A stretch of 64,000 bases of DNA from Marinisporobacter balticus (lineage in GTDB: Bacteria; Bacillota; Clostridia; Peptostreptococcales; Thermotaleaceae), in the NCBI RefSeq assembly GCF_004345705.1, contig NZ_SLWV01000005.1:1-64000 (forward strand), read 5' to 3'. Positions 44,211-53,138 of this stretch are shown in pieces; position 1 is the stretch's first letter; every line of letters starts with the position of its first letter. The notes under the pieces are model-generated. The model saw nothing but the letters and a program-made list of their open reading frames with translations. It had not been told where the DNA came from and did no database searches. A program made the translations under genes and the position numbers.

Positions 44211-45737
44211 TTATTCCTTTTCATACCTCAGCCATTGCTTAAAGCTTCCTCTCAAATCTCTATTGGCTACTTTCTCACATACATGGATGAAATCTTCTGT
44301 ATTTGCATTCTTATACTTATACTTGTCAAAATAAACCTTCATTGCTTGAAAGAAAAGTTCATCCCCTAATTGTTTTCTTAAATCTTTTATAAACATAGCA
44401 CCTCTATAATAGACTAACACTTGATATTCTTGTGAATCTTCGAACTTATTAATGCTCCTGCAAACGTGATATTCTTTAAGATTTTTCCCCTCTATATAAG
44501 CGTTATAGTATCTTAGAATCAGATTCTTATAGATTTCATCTCTTGTTTCAGCATTATATTTTTTTTCATAATATAGTAATGTTGAATACTCTGTCAACGC
44601 TTCATCTAGCCACGGTTCGTTAACTTCATCATTTCCTACAATACCGTACCACCACTGGTGTGCTGCTTCATGAGCAATGACATACTCTAAGATTTGTTTA
44701 TTTTCTTCTTTATACAAGGATTGATCAATAAAAACCAAATTAGGATATTCCATACCACCAATAAAAAAATCTGAAGCAACAACAGAAAATTGTTTATATG
44801 GATATTTTCCATATAGATTGCTAAATATTTTTATAGAATCTTTTGCCGTATCTAATGCCAAATCTCCAAATTGACCATCAAAATAATAAGAATGTATCTT
44901 TATTCCATCTATTTCACCATCTACCATTTTAAATTTGTCACTAGCAATCATAGCAAAATCTCTTATTTTCTCCCCTTCTATTGTCCATCTTATTTTCCCT
45001 TCTATGCTTTCTTTCTTAATACAATCTCCTGAATAGGCAAGAATATATTCCTGTGGCATTAAAATCTCTACTCTATAATTTGCCACATCACTGTAAAACG
45101 GATCACCAATGGCATAGTAAGGATCTAAATTCCACCCTTTCCAATCGAATACAGAAAGGATTGGATACCAATTTGCAATGTTGATCGTATTCTCTCCATA
45201 TCCAAATCGTCCACAGGATGGGGGAACCTTTACAGAGAAATCTATATTTAAATCTATTTTCTTTCCTGGCTCTAACGACTTATTTAAATGAACTTTCAAA
45301 ATACTCTCGCCTATGCCCATAACCACATAATTTAACGCTTCACCATTTTCTTGTATAGAATGAATATCAATATATCCTGGCTCAAATCCTTTTGGATAAG
45401 CATGCTCCATTTCATTTTTTTCAAAAGGTGTTGTATCTTCATGCTTAAATGCATTTGGATATAAATGAAAATATAATGCATTAAATGAAATATTTTCATC
45501 GTTTCTATATGTTATCTTTTCCTTTGCTGTTATAATTCTTTCTACGGGATCAAAATCTGCAGCAATATTATAGACATTCATCCTGTTAGATTTTTCTAAT
45601 TTTTCTCCCTGCAATACAGTCTGCACAGTTTCAATCACCCTTAGCTTTGCACCAATAACAGATAATGTTAAAATACAACTTACAATTGTAATCACCAATA
45701 TTTTTCTTCTAGAACAAATCTTTATCAAAACATGCAC
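44211..45737 (-). CDS. M1-family membrane-anchored metallopeptidase
   Basis: 508 residues. A basic N-terminus and hydrophobic helix (RRKILVITIVSCILTLSVIGAK, about 10-31) anchor it to the membrane. The extracellular domain is of the M1 aminopeptidase type: YHLYPNAF and GFEPGYIDI in the beta-sandwich, GGMEYPNLVFID before the active site, and VIAHEAAHQWWYGIVGNDEV with WLDEALTEYST supplying the zinc ligands. M1 members cut N-terminal residues. The ribosome site AGGAGGTGC precedes the ATG. It is oriented divergently to dnaD. Confidence 0.9.
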   Translation of the reverse strand: MHVLIKICSRRKILVITIVSCILTLSVIGAKLRVIETVQTVLQGEKLEKSNRMNVYNIAADFDPVERIITAKEKITYRNDENISFNALYFHLYPNAFKHEDTTPFEKNEMEHAYPKGFEPGYIDIHSIQENGEALNYVVMGIGESILKVHLNKSLEPGKKIDLNIDFSVKVPPSCGRFGYGENTINIANWYPILSVFDWKGWNLDPYYAIGDPFYSDVANYRVEILMPQEYILAYSGDCIKKESIEGKIRWTIEGEKIRDFAMIASDKFKMVDGEIDGIKIHSYYFDGQFGDLALDTAKDSIKIFSNLYGKYPYKQFSVVASDFFIGGMEYPNLVFIDQSLYKEENKQILEYVIAHEAAHQWWYGIVGNDEVNEPWLDEALTEYSTLLYYEKKYNAETRDEIYKNLILRYYNAYIEGKNLKEYHVCRSINKFEDSQEYQVLVYYRGAMFIKDLRKQLGDELFFQAMKVYFDKYKYKNANTEDFIHVCEKVANRDLRGSFKQWLRYEKE

Positions 45738-45835
45738 CTCCTTCGCCCTAATTTATCTGCTTATACTATCTATATTTTTCATTCTTCCTAATATGTACAT
45801 ATTTTTAAGCCCTTCTAAACTTAACCCATCAATTA

Positions 45836-45844
45836 TGATATAAT
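45836..45844 (+). promoter_or_regulatory. Extended minus-10 promoter of dnaD-dnaI
   Basis: TGATATAAT is an extended minus-10 element (TGnTATAAT) 31 bases before the TTG start of the DnaD gene. I could not find a good minus-35 box. Confidence 0.5.
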
Positions 45845-45875
45845 AGACTCATGAAAGTATTAGGGAGGGAAAGCT

Positions 45876-46922
45876 TTGCATTTTATTAAGCAAACTGAAG
45901 ATTTTGATCTAGGGGATACCCCTATAGAAAATATATTTATAAATGATTTTATGCCTATGGCCAATGGTACCTATGTAAAGGTGTATTTGTTAGGTTATAA
46001 ATATGCAAATGATAAAGATGTGTCCCTTTCTGTAGATCATCAAACAATCGCTAAGCATCTCATGATCCCCTTATCTGATGTTTTCGATGCATGGGATTTT
46101 TGGGAGCAAAAGGGGATTGTCAAAAAACATTTTATCGATCCAGAGGACAAGACAAAGTACACAGTTGAGTTCTTAAGTTTAAAACAATTATATATCCATA
46201 ATAATTTCAAGGTCCTAAATGTTTCTAATGAAGATGAAGAGACGTCTAGCACCTATAGCTGTTCTCCAACCGATCTTATTGAAGCAAATAAGGTTCCTGA
46301 AATAAAAGAAATGTTTTATCATATTAACCAACTTATCAGAAGAAGTTTAGTTCCGAATCAAATGATGGAAATCCTTGAATGGATTTATAATTATAATATG
46401 GATCCAGATCTTATTGTCCGCGCTTTTATGTATGCTATAGAACAGAAAAAAATAAAAAATATAAAATATATAGGTGCTATTATCAGAAACTGGTATGATC
46501 ATGGCATTACAACGATGGACAAGTTGGATGATTATCTAGAAAAAACAGATGTTCGTTATATACAATATAGAAAAATATTTAAAGCCTTAGGTTTTCATTT
46601 CAGAGAGCCTTCTGAAGCGGAAAAAAAGAGTATCGATACATGGATTAATGAATGGAATTTTAGTATAGATATGATATTAAAGGCCTGTGAAAATTCAAAA
46701 AAAACATCCAACCCAAACATCAACTATATTCATAGTATCTTAAATGCCTGGAAAAATGACAACATTCAATCTGTCGAGGATGTAGAAAATAAAGAAAAAA
46801 CAAAAAAAGCAGCCCCTCAAAAGCAAACGAAGTCAGCCACTACAAGATTTCATAATTTTGAGCAAAGAACCGCTAAATACTCAAAAGATGAGTTAGAAAA
46901 ATTATTTAGAAAGAACAAATAA
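45876..46922 (+). CDS. dnaD: DnaD-domain replication initiation protein
   Basis: 348 residues starting with TTG at 45876 behind AGGGAGGG. The N-terminal winged-helix part (about 30-120; NGTYVKVYLLGYKYANDKDVS, VFDAWDFWEQKGIV) binds partners. Two DnaD/DnaB_2 domains follow: about 150-230 (MEILEWIYNYNMDPDLIVRAFMYAIEQ) and about 235-300 (WINEWNFSIDMILKACENSKK), with a basic linker and end. DnaD recruits the DnaB/DnaI helicase-loading complex. It is followed after 14 bases by the ATPase gene, forming a primosome pair. Confidence 0.92.
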   Translation: MHFIKQTEDFDLGDTPIENIFINDFMPMANGTYVKVYLLGYKYANDKDVSLSVDHQTIAKHLMIPLSDVFDAWDFWEQKGIVKKHFIDPEDKTKYTVEFLSLKQLYIHNNFKVLNVSNEDEETSSTYSCSPTDLIEANKVPEIKEMFYHINQLIRRSLVPNQMMEILEWIYNYNMDPDLIVRAFMYAIEQKKIKNIKYIGAIIRNWYDHGITTMDKLDDYLEKTDVRYIQYRKIFKALGFHFREPSEAEKKSIDTWINEWNFSIDMILKACENSKKTSNPNINYIHSILNAWKNDNIQSVEDVENKEKTKKAAPQKQTKSATTRFHNFEQRTAKYSKDELEKLFRKNK

Positions 46923-46936
46923 GGTAGGTGTCTAGG

Positions 46937-47920
46937 TTGCATAAGAAATATATAAAAGAAATCCTCTTAGAATATGAAAAATCAAGAGACTTTGAAAAAA
47001 AACAATTAGATAAAAGAAAATCAGAAGTTTATGAAGTGATTCCTAAGATAAAAGAAATTGATACAGAAATAGGAAAAACAGGTATATTGATATCAAAAGC
47101 CATATTGGGAAATACATCAAATTATGAGGATGCTGTATCTAATATCCATAAAAAGATGGAACGGCTCAAACAAGAAAAAGCTATTTTGCTTACAGAAAAC
47201 AATGTTCCTATCCATTATCTACATCTAAATTATCAATGTTCTAATTGTAAAGATACTGGATTTGTAAATTCAGGAAAAAAATGCAACTGCTTTAAACAAA
47301 AAATAATCAACCGCACTTATGCCATGTCCAATCTGAACAAAATATTGAAAAAAGAAAATTTTCACAACTTTAATATTGAACTCTTTTCAGATCAACCCTT
47401 TGAAGATGAACATTTAACCCCTCGACAGAATATGCTCCATATCTTAAATGTCTCTGAAGGGTTTGTTATAAACTTTAATGCAAGACCTACTGAAAATCTT
47501 CTGTTTTATGGAACAACTGGACTCGGAAAAACATTTTTGTGCAATTGCATTGCCAAATCCTTATTAGATAAAGGAAAAATTGTTGTGTATCAAACAGCCT
47601 TTAAGATTTTAGAAATCCTAGAAGACTATAAATTTAATAAAAAAAGAACGAGTGATACAGAAGAAGTCTATCATCTTCTATTTGATAGTGATTTATTGAT
47701 TATTGATGACTTAGGTACAGAGCTTACCAATACTTTTACAAATACAGAGTTTTTTAATATCATCAATACAAGACTCATTCAAAACAAAAAAATTATTATC
47801 TCTACCAATCTATCTCCCGATGAACTTGCAAACACCTATAGTGATCGGATTTTTTCACGCATTGTAGGTTCCTTTACGAAGCATCGGTTTTATGGGAAAG
47901 ATTTAAGGTGGGAATCATAA
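46937..47920 (+). CDS. DnaC/DnaI-type helicase-loader ATPase
   Basis: About 327 residues, best start TTG at 46937 with GGTAGG at the right distance; the GTG at 46928 is in frame but is too close to the site. A zinc-like Cys motif, YQCSNCKDTGFV and KKCNCFKQK, marks the DnaI-type N-terminus. The AAA+ core has Walker A FYGTTGLGKTFLC, Walker B LLIIDDLGTE and sensor ISTNLSPDEL. It loads the replicative helicase with DnaD. A terminator closes this operon just downstream. Confidence 0.9.
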   Translation: MHKKYIKEILLEYEKSRDFEKKQLDKRKSEVYEVIPKIKEIDTEIGKTGILISKAILGNTSNYEDAVSNIHKKMERLKQEKAILLTENNVPIHYLHLNYQCSNCKDTGFVNSGKKCNCFKQKIINRTYAMSNLNKILKKENFHNFNIELFSDQPFEDEHLTPRQNMLHILNVSEGFVINFNARPTENLLFYGTTGLGKTFLCNCIAKSLLDKGKIVVYQTAFKILEILEDYKFNKKRTSDTEEVYHLLFDSDLLIIDDLGTELTNTFTNTEFFNIINTRLIQNKKIIISTNLSPDELANTYSDRIFSRIVGSFTKHRFYGKDLRWES

Positions 47921-47941
47921 AGTCTATCATTTCTTGCTAAA

Positions 47942-47990
47942 TAAAAAAGTTGAGCGCTAACACAAAACGGCTTGCTCTCAACTTTTTTAT
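47942..47990. terminator. Bidirectional terminator between dnaI and gldA
   Basis: AAAAAAGTTGAG (47943-47954) pairs with CTCAACTTTTTT (47976-47987); both flanks carry A/U tracts. It can end both the dnaD-dnaI transcript and the Pdu-operon transcript. Confidence 0.8.
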
Positions 47991-47991
47991 A

Positions 47992-49083
47992 TTATAAATA
48001 TCTTTTTCCTATTGCATCTGCTGTTAAAATAGCTGCATAAACACTTTCTGCTGTAACTTCAAATGGCATATTATAGATCGTTTCACCTTCAGCACATGAA
48101 GCTTTTGCAACCTCCATTATTTCTTTAGGTTTAACTTCTTTTACACCCATTTGTCCTAAAGTTATTGGAAGCTCTATAGATTTGCAGAATTGAATCACTT
48201 CTTCTATTTCTTCCATAGAACAGTTTTCCATTACAAGTTGCACAAGTGTTCCGAAAGCAACTTTTTCTCCATGATATAAGTGATGACACTCTTTAAGTAC
48301 TGTAAATCCATTATGAATCGCATGGGCGGCAGCAAGTCCCCCACTTTCGAAACCTATCCCACTTAAATAAGTATTGGCTTCTATAATATTTTCAACAGCA
48401 GGCGTTACCACTTTATTTTCAAGTGCCAATTTTGCTTTTAGACCCTCTTCTAAAAGCGTTTCATAGCAAAGCTGTGCTAATGCATAAGCTGATTTTGCAG
48501 GAAGAAGTCCCGCCATGTTTGTAGCCTTAGAAATATCACACGCTCTTGCTTCAAAATAGGTTGCTAAAGCATCTCCCATACCTGCTACCAATAATCTTGC
48601 AGGTGCTTTTGCAATAATATCTGTATCCATTAATACCATTTCCGGGTTTTTAGGAAGTACTAGATATTGATCAAAAACACCTTCTGGTGTATATAAAACA
48701 GATAATGCACTACATGGCGCGTCTGTAGATGCAATCGTAGGCACAATCACCACTGGCATTTTTTCATAATAAGAAACTGCTTTTGCTGTATCTAATAATT
48801 TTCCTCCACCAATACCAATGACTGCATCACACCCATTTGATTTACAGATTTCAATTAATCTGTTGATTTCTTCTTTTGAACATTCCTTATTGAATATTTC
48901 AAAAACTAATTTTTTACTTTGATCTTTAAAACTTTCTTCTACGATATGCTTTATTCTTTTCATTCCACCTTCTGTGGCTAAAACAAGAAAAGTTGTTCCT
49001 AAATTAGCAGTGTGTGCATAGAGTTTTTTCAGCTCACCATTTCCCTGTATGTATTTACTTGGAGACATAATAATTTTTGCCAT
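47992..49083 (-). CDS. gldA: Glycerol dehydrogenase GldA
   Basis: 363 residues of the iron-alcohol-dehydrogenase fold. The nucleotide-binding segment CDAVIGIGGGKLLDTAKAVSY and the metal ligands Asp in GMGDALATYFEA, His in AAAHAIHNGF and His in HLYHGEKVAFG are visible. GldA oxidizes glycerol to dihydroxyacetone using NAD+, or works in reverse on related ketols. It is the last gene in the Pdu operon, after the PocR-chemoreceptor gene. No PduQ is seen in this window, so it may be the main NADH-linked alcohol enzyme of this locus. The ribosome site GGGAGGAAA precedes the ATG. Confidence 0.92.
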   Translation of the reverse strand: MAKIIMSPSKYIQGNGELKKLYAHTANLGTTFLVLATEGGMKRIKHIVEESFKDQSKKLVFEIFNKECSKEEINRLIEICKSNGCDAVIGIGGGKLLDTAKAVSYYEKMPVVIVPTIASTDAPCSALSVLYTPEGVFDQYLVLPKNPEMVLMDTDIIAKAPARLLVAGMGDALATYFEARACDISKATNMAGLLPAKSAYALAQLCYETLLEEGLKAKLALENKVVTPAVENIIEANTYLSGIGFESGGLAAAHAIHNGFTVLKECHHLYHGEKVAFGTLVQLVMENCSMEEIEEVIQFCKSIELPITLGQMGVKEVKPKEIMEVAKASCAEGETIYNMPFEVTAESVYAAILTADAIGKRYL

Positions 49084-49115
49084 AAAAATTTCCTCCCTTT
49101 AATTCTATTGCAACA

Positions 49116-50144
49116 TCATACAATTAAATCTACCATGTTTTCAACTGTAAAAGCCAACGCTTGTATATTTGCATTAATTTCCTGTATTGCTGCAACTTGT
49201 TGTTCTACCCCTATAAGAGATTCTTTTCCTTTTTCAACAGTACCGTCTACAGTTTTTATAATATTTTCAGTAAAATCATTTATTTTATCTACAGTTTCCT
49301 TAGACTCATCTGCTAACTTTTGAATTTCTTTTGCAACAACACCAAACCCAACCCCTACATGTCCTGCTCTAGCTGCTTCGATAGAAGCATTTAATCCTAA
49401 TAATTTTGTTCTGTTAGATATTTTCTTTATAAAATCAAGAAAATTATTAATTTCTCTTGATACTGTATTAATTGTTTGTATTTCATTATTCAAATCATTT
49501 TGGTTTTCTGTAACCTGTACAGACGATCCTGCCATCTCATCGATTGCTTTGACAATCTGATGAATATTTTCATCCAAATCTTCTGTAGCCTTTTTTATTC
49601 TCAATCGATTATACCCCATCTGTGAAATAGTATTTGCAACTAAAAAAAGTAAGTCGGCTGCTTTTTCAACCTTTCTTTTGCTTAAAATTTCTACTTCCTC
49701 AAGCGCTTCAACATATATATTGGGATCTATTTCTAATTCAAATGCAATTCTTCTTATTTTCTCTAAATCCGGTTTTTCTGTTAAAACCTGTCCTCCAAGG
49801 ATAGCGCCAATCTGTCTTCCCTCTACAATGATCGGCGCTGCAAAATCTACCAATCCAGCATGGCACCCATATATATAAGGTTTTCCTGTATCTGCTGATA
49901 TTTTTCCGCCGCTTACATCACATTCTTTACATCTCCTAAGTCCTTCACTGCTTTTTCTTGTAAGATCCATGCAAAATTTTCTAAAATTGCTCGGTTGAGA
50001 TATTGGGTTTCCTTCCATATCTACTGATATGCTTGCTACCCCTACCGATTCTGCAAAATCATCCTGAAATCGTTGGAGAAAATCTAAATCAATAATTTCA
50101 GATAATCTTATTTTTGAGAAATCTAAGGTTTCCTTCTTTAACAT
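49116..50144 (-). CDS. PocR-domain soluble chemoreceptor-like protein
   Basis: 342 residues without any membrane helix. The N-terminal half (about 10-170) is a PocR ligand-binding domain: LDFLQRFQDDFAESVGVASISVD, CMDLTRKSSEGLRRCKECDVSGG, YGCHAGLVDFAAPIIVEGRQIGAILGGQVL. The C-terminal half is an MCP signalling hairpin (NRTKLLGLNASIEAARAGHVGVGFGVVAKEIQKLADESK). PocR senses propanediol or glycerol in Pdu regulators. Here the domain is joined to a chemoreceptor signalling part, so the protein may link the diol signal to chemotaxis. It lies between pduT and gldA. Confidence 0.9.
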   Translation of the reverse strand: MLKKETLDFSKIRLSEIIDLDFLQRFQDDFAESVGVASISVDMEGNPISQPSNFRKFCMDLTRKSSEGLRRCKECDVSGGKISADTGKPYIYGCHAGLVDFAAPIIVEGRQIGAILGGQVLTEKPDLEKIRRIAFELEIDPNIYVEALEEVEILSKRKVEKAADLLFLVANTISQMGYNRLRIKKATEDLDENIHQIVKAIDEMAGSSVQVTENQNDLNNEIQTINTVSREINNFLDFIKKISNRTKLLGLNASIEAARAGHVGVGFGVVAKEIQKLADESKETVDKINDFTENIIKTVDGTVEKGKESLIGVEQQVAAIQEINANIQALAFTVENMVDLIV

Positions 50145-50326
50145 AAAATCCCTCCCTTAAAAGTTCTCAATCGTACTCCTCAACATTCTGCTCTTTTGAT
50201 GAGTATCTTACGAAAGATAGAACTATTTACTATCTTTAATTCTATAAAAACTAAGGAAAACCTTTTTTTTTACAATTTTCTATCCATTTTTTACTTTTTT
50301 CATTATAATCTTCCATTCTATATTAT

Positions 50327-50875
50327 TTATAAAAGTTTAGGAATCAAATCTGCACTTGGTGATGCGATAACCACCGTACTAATGATATCTCCAGTTTCTT
50401 CTAATTTATGCTCACAAGTCTTTACTGCTGATTTAACAGCACCGATTTCTCCTGTAAGTAGTATAAACCCTTTTCCGCCAAGGCCTCTCGCTACCCTTAT
50501 TTCTAACAATTGTACATTGGCAGCCTTTAGTGCAATATCTCCTGCCATAATAGATGTGATGGCAGACATTGTTTCAATAATCCCTAAGGAAGAAATTCTT
50601 TCAATATTTGTAGTAGCTGTAAGTGCAGGAAATATATCTTCATGCACATTCGCTATGACATAACTATCTATTATAAAGTTCCCTCCAATATGTTCTCCAG
50701 TTTTTACAGCATTCTTAACAGCTCCCACATCTCCACATAATATTGTGATATATTTCCCAGGGCATAAGGGCGATGATAAAACCAGTTCAACATTTGCAGA
50801 TTTTAACATATGATCCGTCGCTTCTATACCCTTTGCAATACTTTTAAATTCTAATAGTCCAATTGATTTTTTCAT
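50327..50875 (-). CDS. pduT: Tandem-BMC shell protein PduT
   Basis: 182 residues from the ATG at 50875, behind GAGGAG. Two BMC domains follow one another: SIGLLEFKSIAKGIEATDHMLKSANVELVL and SSLGIIETMSAITSIMAGDIALKAANVQLLE. The first holds C38 in SPLCPGKY, the position that carries a [4Fe-4S] cluster at the pseudohexamer pore in PduT, and is followed by GDVGAVKNAV. It would let electrons cross the microcompartment shell. It lies between the PocR-chemoreceptor and the unknown membrane protein gene. Confidence 0.92.
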   Translation of the reverse strand: MKKSIGLLEFKSIAKGIEATDHMLKSANVELVLSSPLCPGKYITILCGDVGAVKNAVKTGEHIGGNFIIDSYVIANVHEDIFPALTATTNIERISSLGIIETMSAITSIMAGDIALKAANVQLLEIRVARGLGGKGFILLTGEIGAVKSAVKTCEHKLEETGDIISTVVIASPSADLIPKLL

Positions 50876-50905
50876 TGTACTCTCCTCTTTCAAAATGTAG
50901 AATAT

Positions 50906-51754
50906 TTACATGAATATAAATATAACGAAGCTACACAAAAATATCGTTGTTGCTGGAGGATCTATATGCGTATCACAACAGCTATTAAGTGTTCTTCCAA
51001 CAATTTCACCAACAACACATGCAATCACTGCAAATGCAGCACCTATAAACATATTCCCAGTAGCCATTGTTGCATATCCTGCAACTAAAGTAATATGATG
51101 TGTTGTAGGGAATTCAAATCCCATTTGCACAAATATTAATAAAGCTGCACTAATACAAAAACCGATTATGTTAATTTGTGTAATACTTACAATGTAAGAA
51201 ATTACCAACCCTAGTCCTAGTGACCATACAATACTGAATCCTAATGTTTTTGAGTCGGGAAAAAAACTTCTTTTTTCCATCTCTGATGTAGCTGCTATTT
51301 CAGTTTTCCCAATAATCCCTGTACTCCCAAATATAATTCTTGCAATTACGCATAGTATAAATACAGTAAATCCAGGAGTGTCTGTTGGTAATGCAATTGA
51401 AACAAAAAAGAAGTTTATTAAATATCCTAATATTCCAAATATTCCACCTATAAGTAAAACGCCAACGTCTTTTGTTTTTAGAAGTGGTGTTAATATATCC
51501 ATTCCACTTTCTAAATAATGTTTTTTATTTGCTGCATAAGCCGCTGCAGCAACCCCTCCTGCAAATGCAATATGAGGACCGAACAATGTCCCAAACGCCA
51601 CATTTCCAACTATATCTACATTTCCTCCACAAGCCGACACAGCAATTCCAATCAATCCCATAACTCCCACAAAAATAAATGCTGGCAATGCACCTATTAA
51701 TGCCCCAAAAACGCCTCCACCAAATGCAGCTAATATGACTTCTACCGTAATCAT
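50906..51754 (-). CDS. Unknown integral membrane protein in Pdu operon
   Basis: 282 residues with about eight hydrophobic helices, full of Gly/Ala, no signal peptide and short loops: EVILAAFGGGVFGALIGAL, VAFGTLFGPHIAFAGGVAAAAYAANKK, LLIGGIFGILGYLINFFFVSIAL, TTHHITLVAGYATMATGNMFIG, and AFAVIACVVGEIVGRTLNSCCDTHIDPPATTIFLCSFVIFIF. It is inside the operon between pduS and pduT. It does not look like the PduF glycerol facilitator. I do not recognise a named family. It could import diol, glycerol or a cofactor, but that is inference from position only. Confidence 0.75.
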   Translation of the reverse strand: MITVEVILAAFGGGVFGALIGALPAFIFVGVMGLIGIAVSACGGNVDIVGNVAFGTLFGPHIAFAGGVAAAAYAANKKHYLESGMDILTPLLKTKDVGVLLIGGIFGILGYLINFFFVSIALPTDTPGFTVFILCVIARIIFGSTGIIGKTEIAATSEMEKRSFFPDSKTLGFSIVWSLGLGLVISYIVSITQINIIGFCISAALLIFVQMGFEFPTTHHITLVAGYATMATGNMFIGAAFAVIACVVGEIVGRTLNSCCDTHIDPPATTIFLCSFVIFIFM

Positions 51755-51784
51755 AGATTCTCCCCCTTATATATTATTTTATTA

Positions 51785-53122
51785 CTAATTATCCGCCCTA
51801 CAGATAAGAATACTTTTATCCGTAATATTTTTTACAATCCCATTTATACTTGCATGAATCTTTGCACCTAGTTTATTATCTGGGATTTCTCCAATTAACT
51901 GTCCCTTCGTAACTTGATCTCCTACATTTACTATCGGTTCTACTGGTGCCCCTATATGTTGTGATCTAGCTATAACAACAGCTTTAAATTCTTTTTTGAT
52001 CTGTTCCGTTAGTGGTGCATCTACATCATATTTTTCTATTCCTAGTCTTGCTTTTAATTTATTTACTGGAAACTTTCTGTATTCTCTAAAAGGTTTCGTT
52101 TCCTTTGGTACATTATTATTTGGATTTTTTATGCCATTCCCACTTAATTGACCTTTTAAAAACTTATTTAACTTCCAAGGCTGAAGTCCCATAATACATA
52201 CCTGTTCACAAAGACCACATTCGCTACATAAAAATGCATCCGTTATTTTTGAATTGCTTTCACAAGTACTATTGTAGCTTGCTAATCTCATAAGTTTATC
52301 TGGAGATAATTTATGTCCTAATAGGTTTCTCGGACACACATCTGTACACAAAGAACAATGACAACAAGCAGCTCTTGCTTGTTTTAACATACGTTCTATC
52401 TTTTTACTTTTCGATAATATCAAAGAATGATTCTCTGGTAGAACGATTAAGCCCTTTGTGTTCTTTTTGATTGGTTGATGAATATCTTCTACAATCTTTC
52501 CCATCATGGGGCCACCATCTATTACCTTAAACTTATCTACTATAGCACCCCCTGCTAATTCAATAGCATCAGCAACAGAAATACCAATAGGTACTTTTAT
52601 GGTAATAGGATTTTTCACAGCACCTGTTACCGTTAAATACTTATCTGTAACAGAAATCTTATGCATCGCATTATATACATTTAATAAAGTTTCTACATTT
52701 ATTACAATCACACCCACATTTAAAGGGATACCCCCTTCTGGTACAATTCTCTTTAGTACTTCGTATACAGTAATTTGTTCGTCTCCAGCAGGATAAAAAT
52801 TGTCCAGTGTAAATAATTCTAGTTTTTCATATTTATTGCTATCTTTATCTAAGTTCTCCACTGCATTTTTATACTTTTTCTTTAATGCAATGATTCCTTT
52901 TTTTGCACCTGTTTCTAAAACGATTTTGTCTAAGGCTATCAGTATTTCATCACTTTTTTGAGCCATAAGTTGTTGATCTACTTTCAGTAATGGCTCACAC
53001 TCTGCACCATTTACAATAATATATTCTGCCTTTGTATTTAGTTTTACATGGGTTGGGAAACCAGCACCTCCTGCACCGATTATCCCAGCCTCTTTTATTA
53101 AATCAATAAAGTTTTCTTCCAT
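51785..53122 (-). CDS. pduS: Cobalamin reductase PduS
   Basis: 445 residues of the RnfC/PduS type. An N-terminal NADH/FMN-binding segment (KEAGIIGAGGAGFPTHVKLNTKAEYIIVNGAECEPL) precedes a SLBB domain. Two [4Fe-4S] motifs lie near 255-310: CCHCSLCTDVCPRN and CSECGLCEQVCIMG. A Gly-rich biotinyl-like hybrid motif (IGAPVEPIVNVGDQVTKGQLIGEI) forms the end. PduS reduces cob(II)alamin to cob(I)alamin for PduO. It is next to pduP in the operon. Nothing is missing. Confidence 0.93.
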   Translation of the reverse strand: MEENFIDLIKEAGIIGAGGAGFPTHVKLNTKAEYIIVNGAECEPLLKVDQQLMAQKSDEILIALDKIVLETGAKKGIIALKKKYKNAVENLDKDSNKYEKLELFTLDNFYPAGDEQITVYEVLKRIVPEGGIPLNVGVIVINVETLLNVYNAMHKISVTDKYLTVTGAVKNPITIKVPIGISVADAIELAGGAIVDKFKVIDGGPMMGKIVEDIHQPIKKNTKGLIVLPENHSLILSKSKKIERMLKQARAACCHCSLCTDVCPRNLLGHKLSPDKLMRLASYNSTCESNSKITDAFLCSECGLCEQVCIMGLQPWKLNKFLKGQLSGNGIKNPNNNVPKETKPFREYRKFPVNKLKARLGIEKYDVDAPLTEQIKKEFKAVVIARSQHIGAPVEPIVNVGDQVTKGQLIGEIPDNKLGAKIHASINGIVKNITDKSILICRADN

Positions 53123-53138
53123 ATTTTATCCCTCAATT

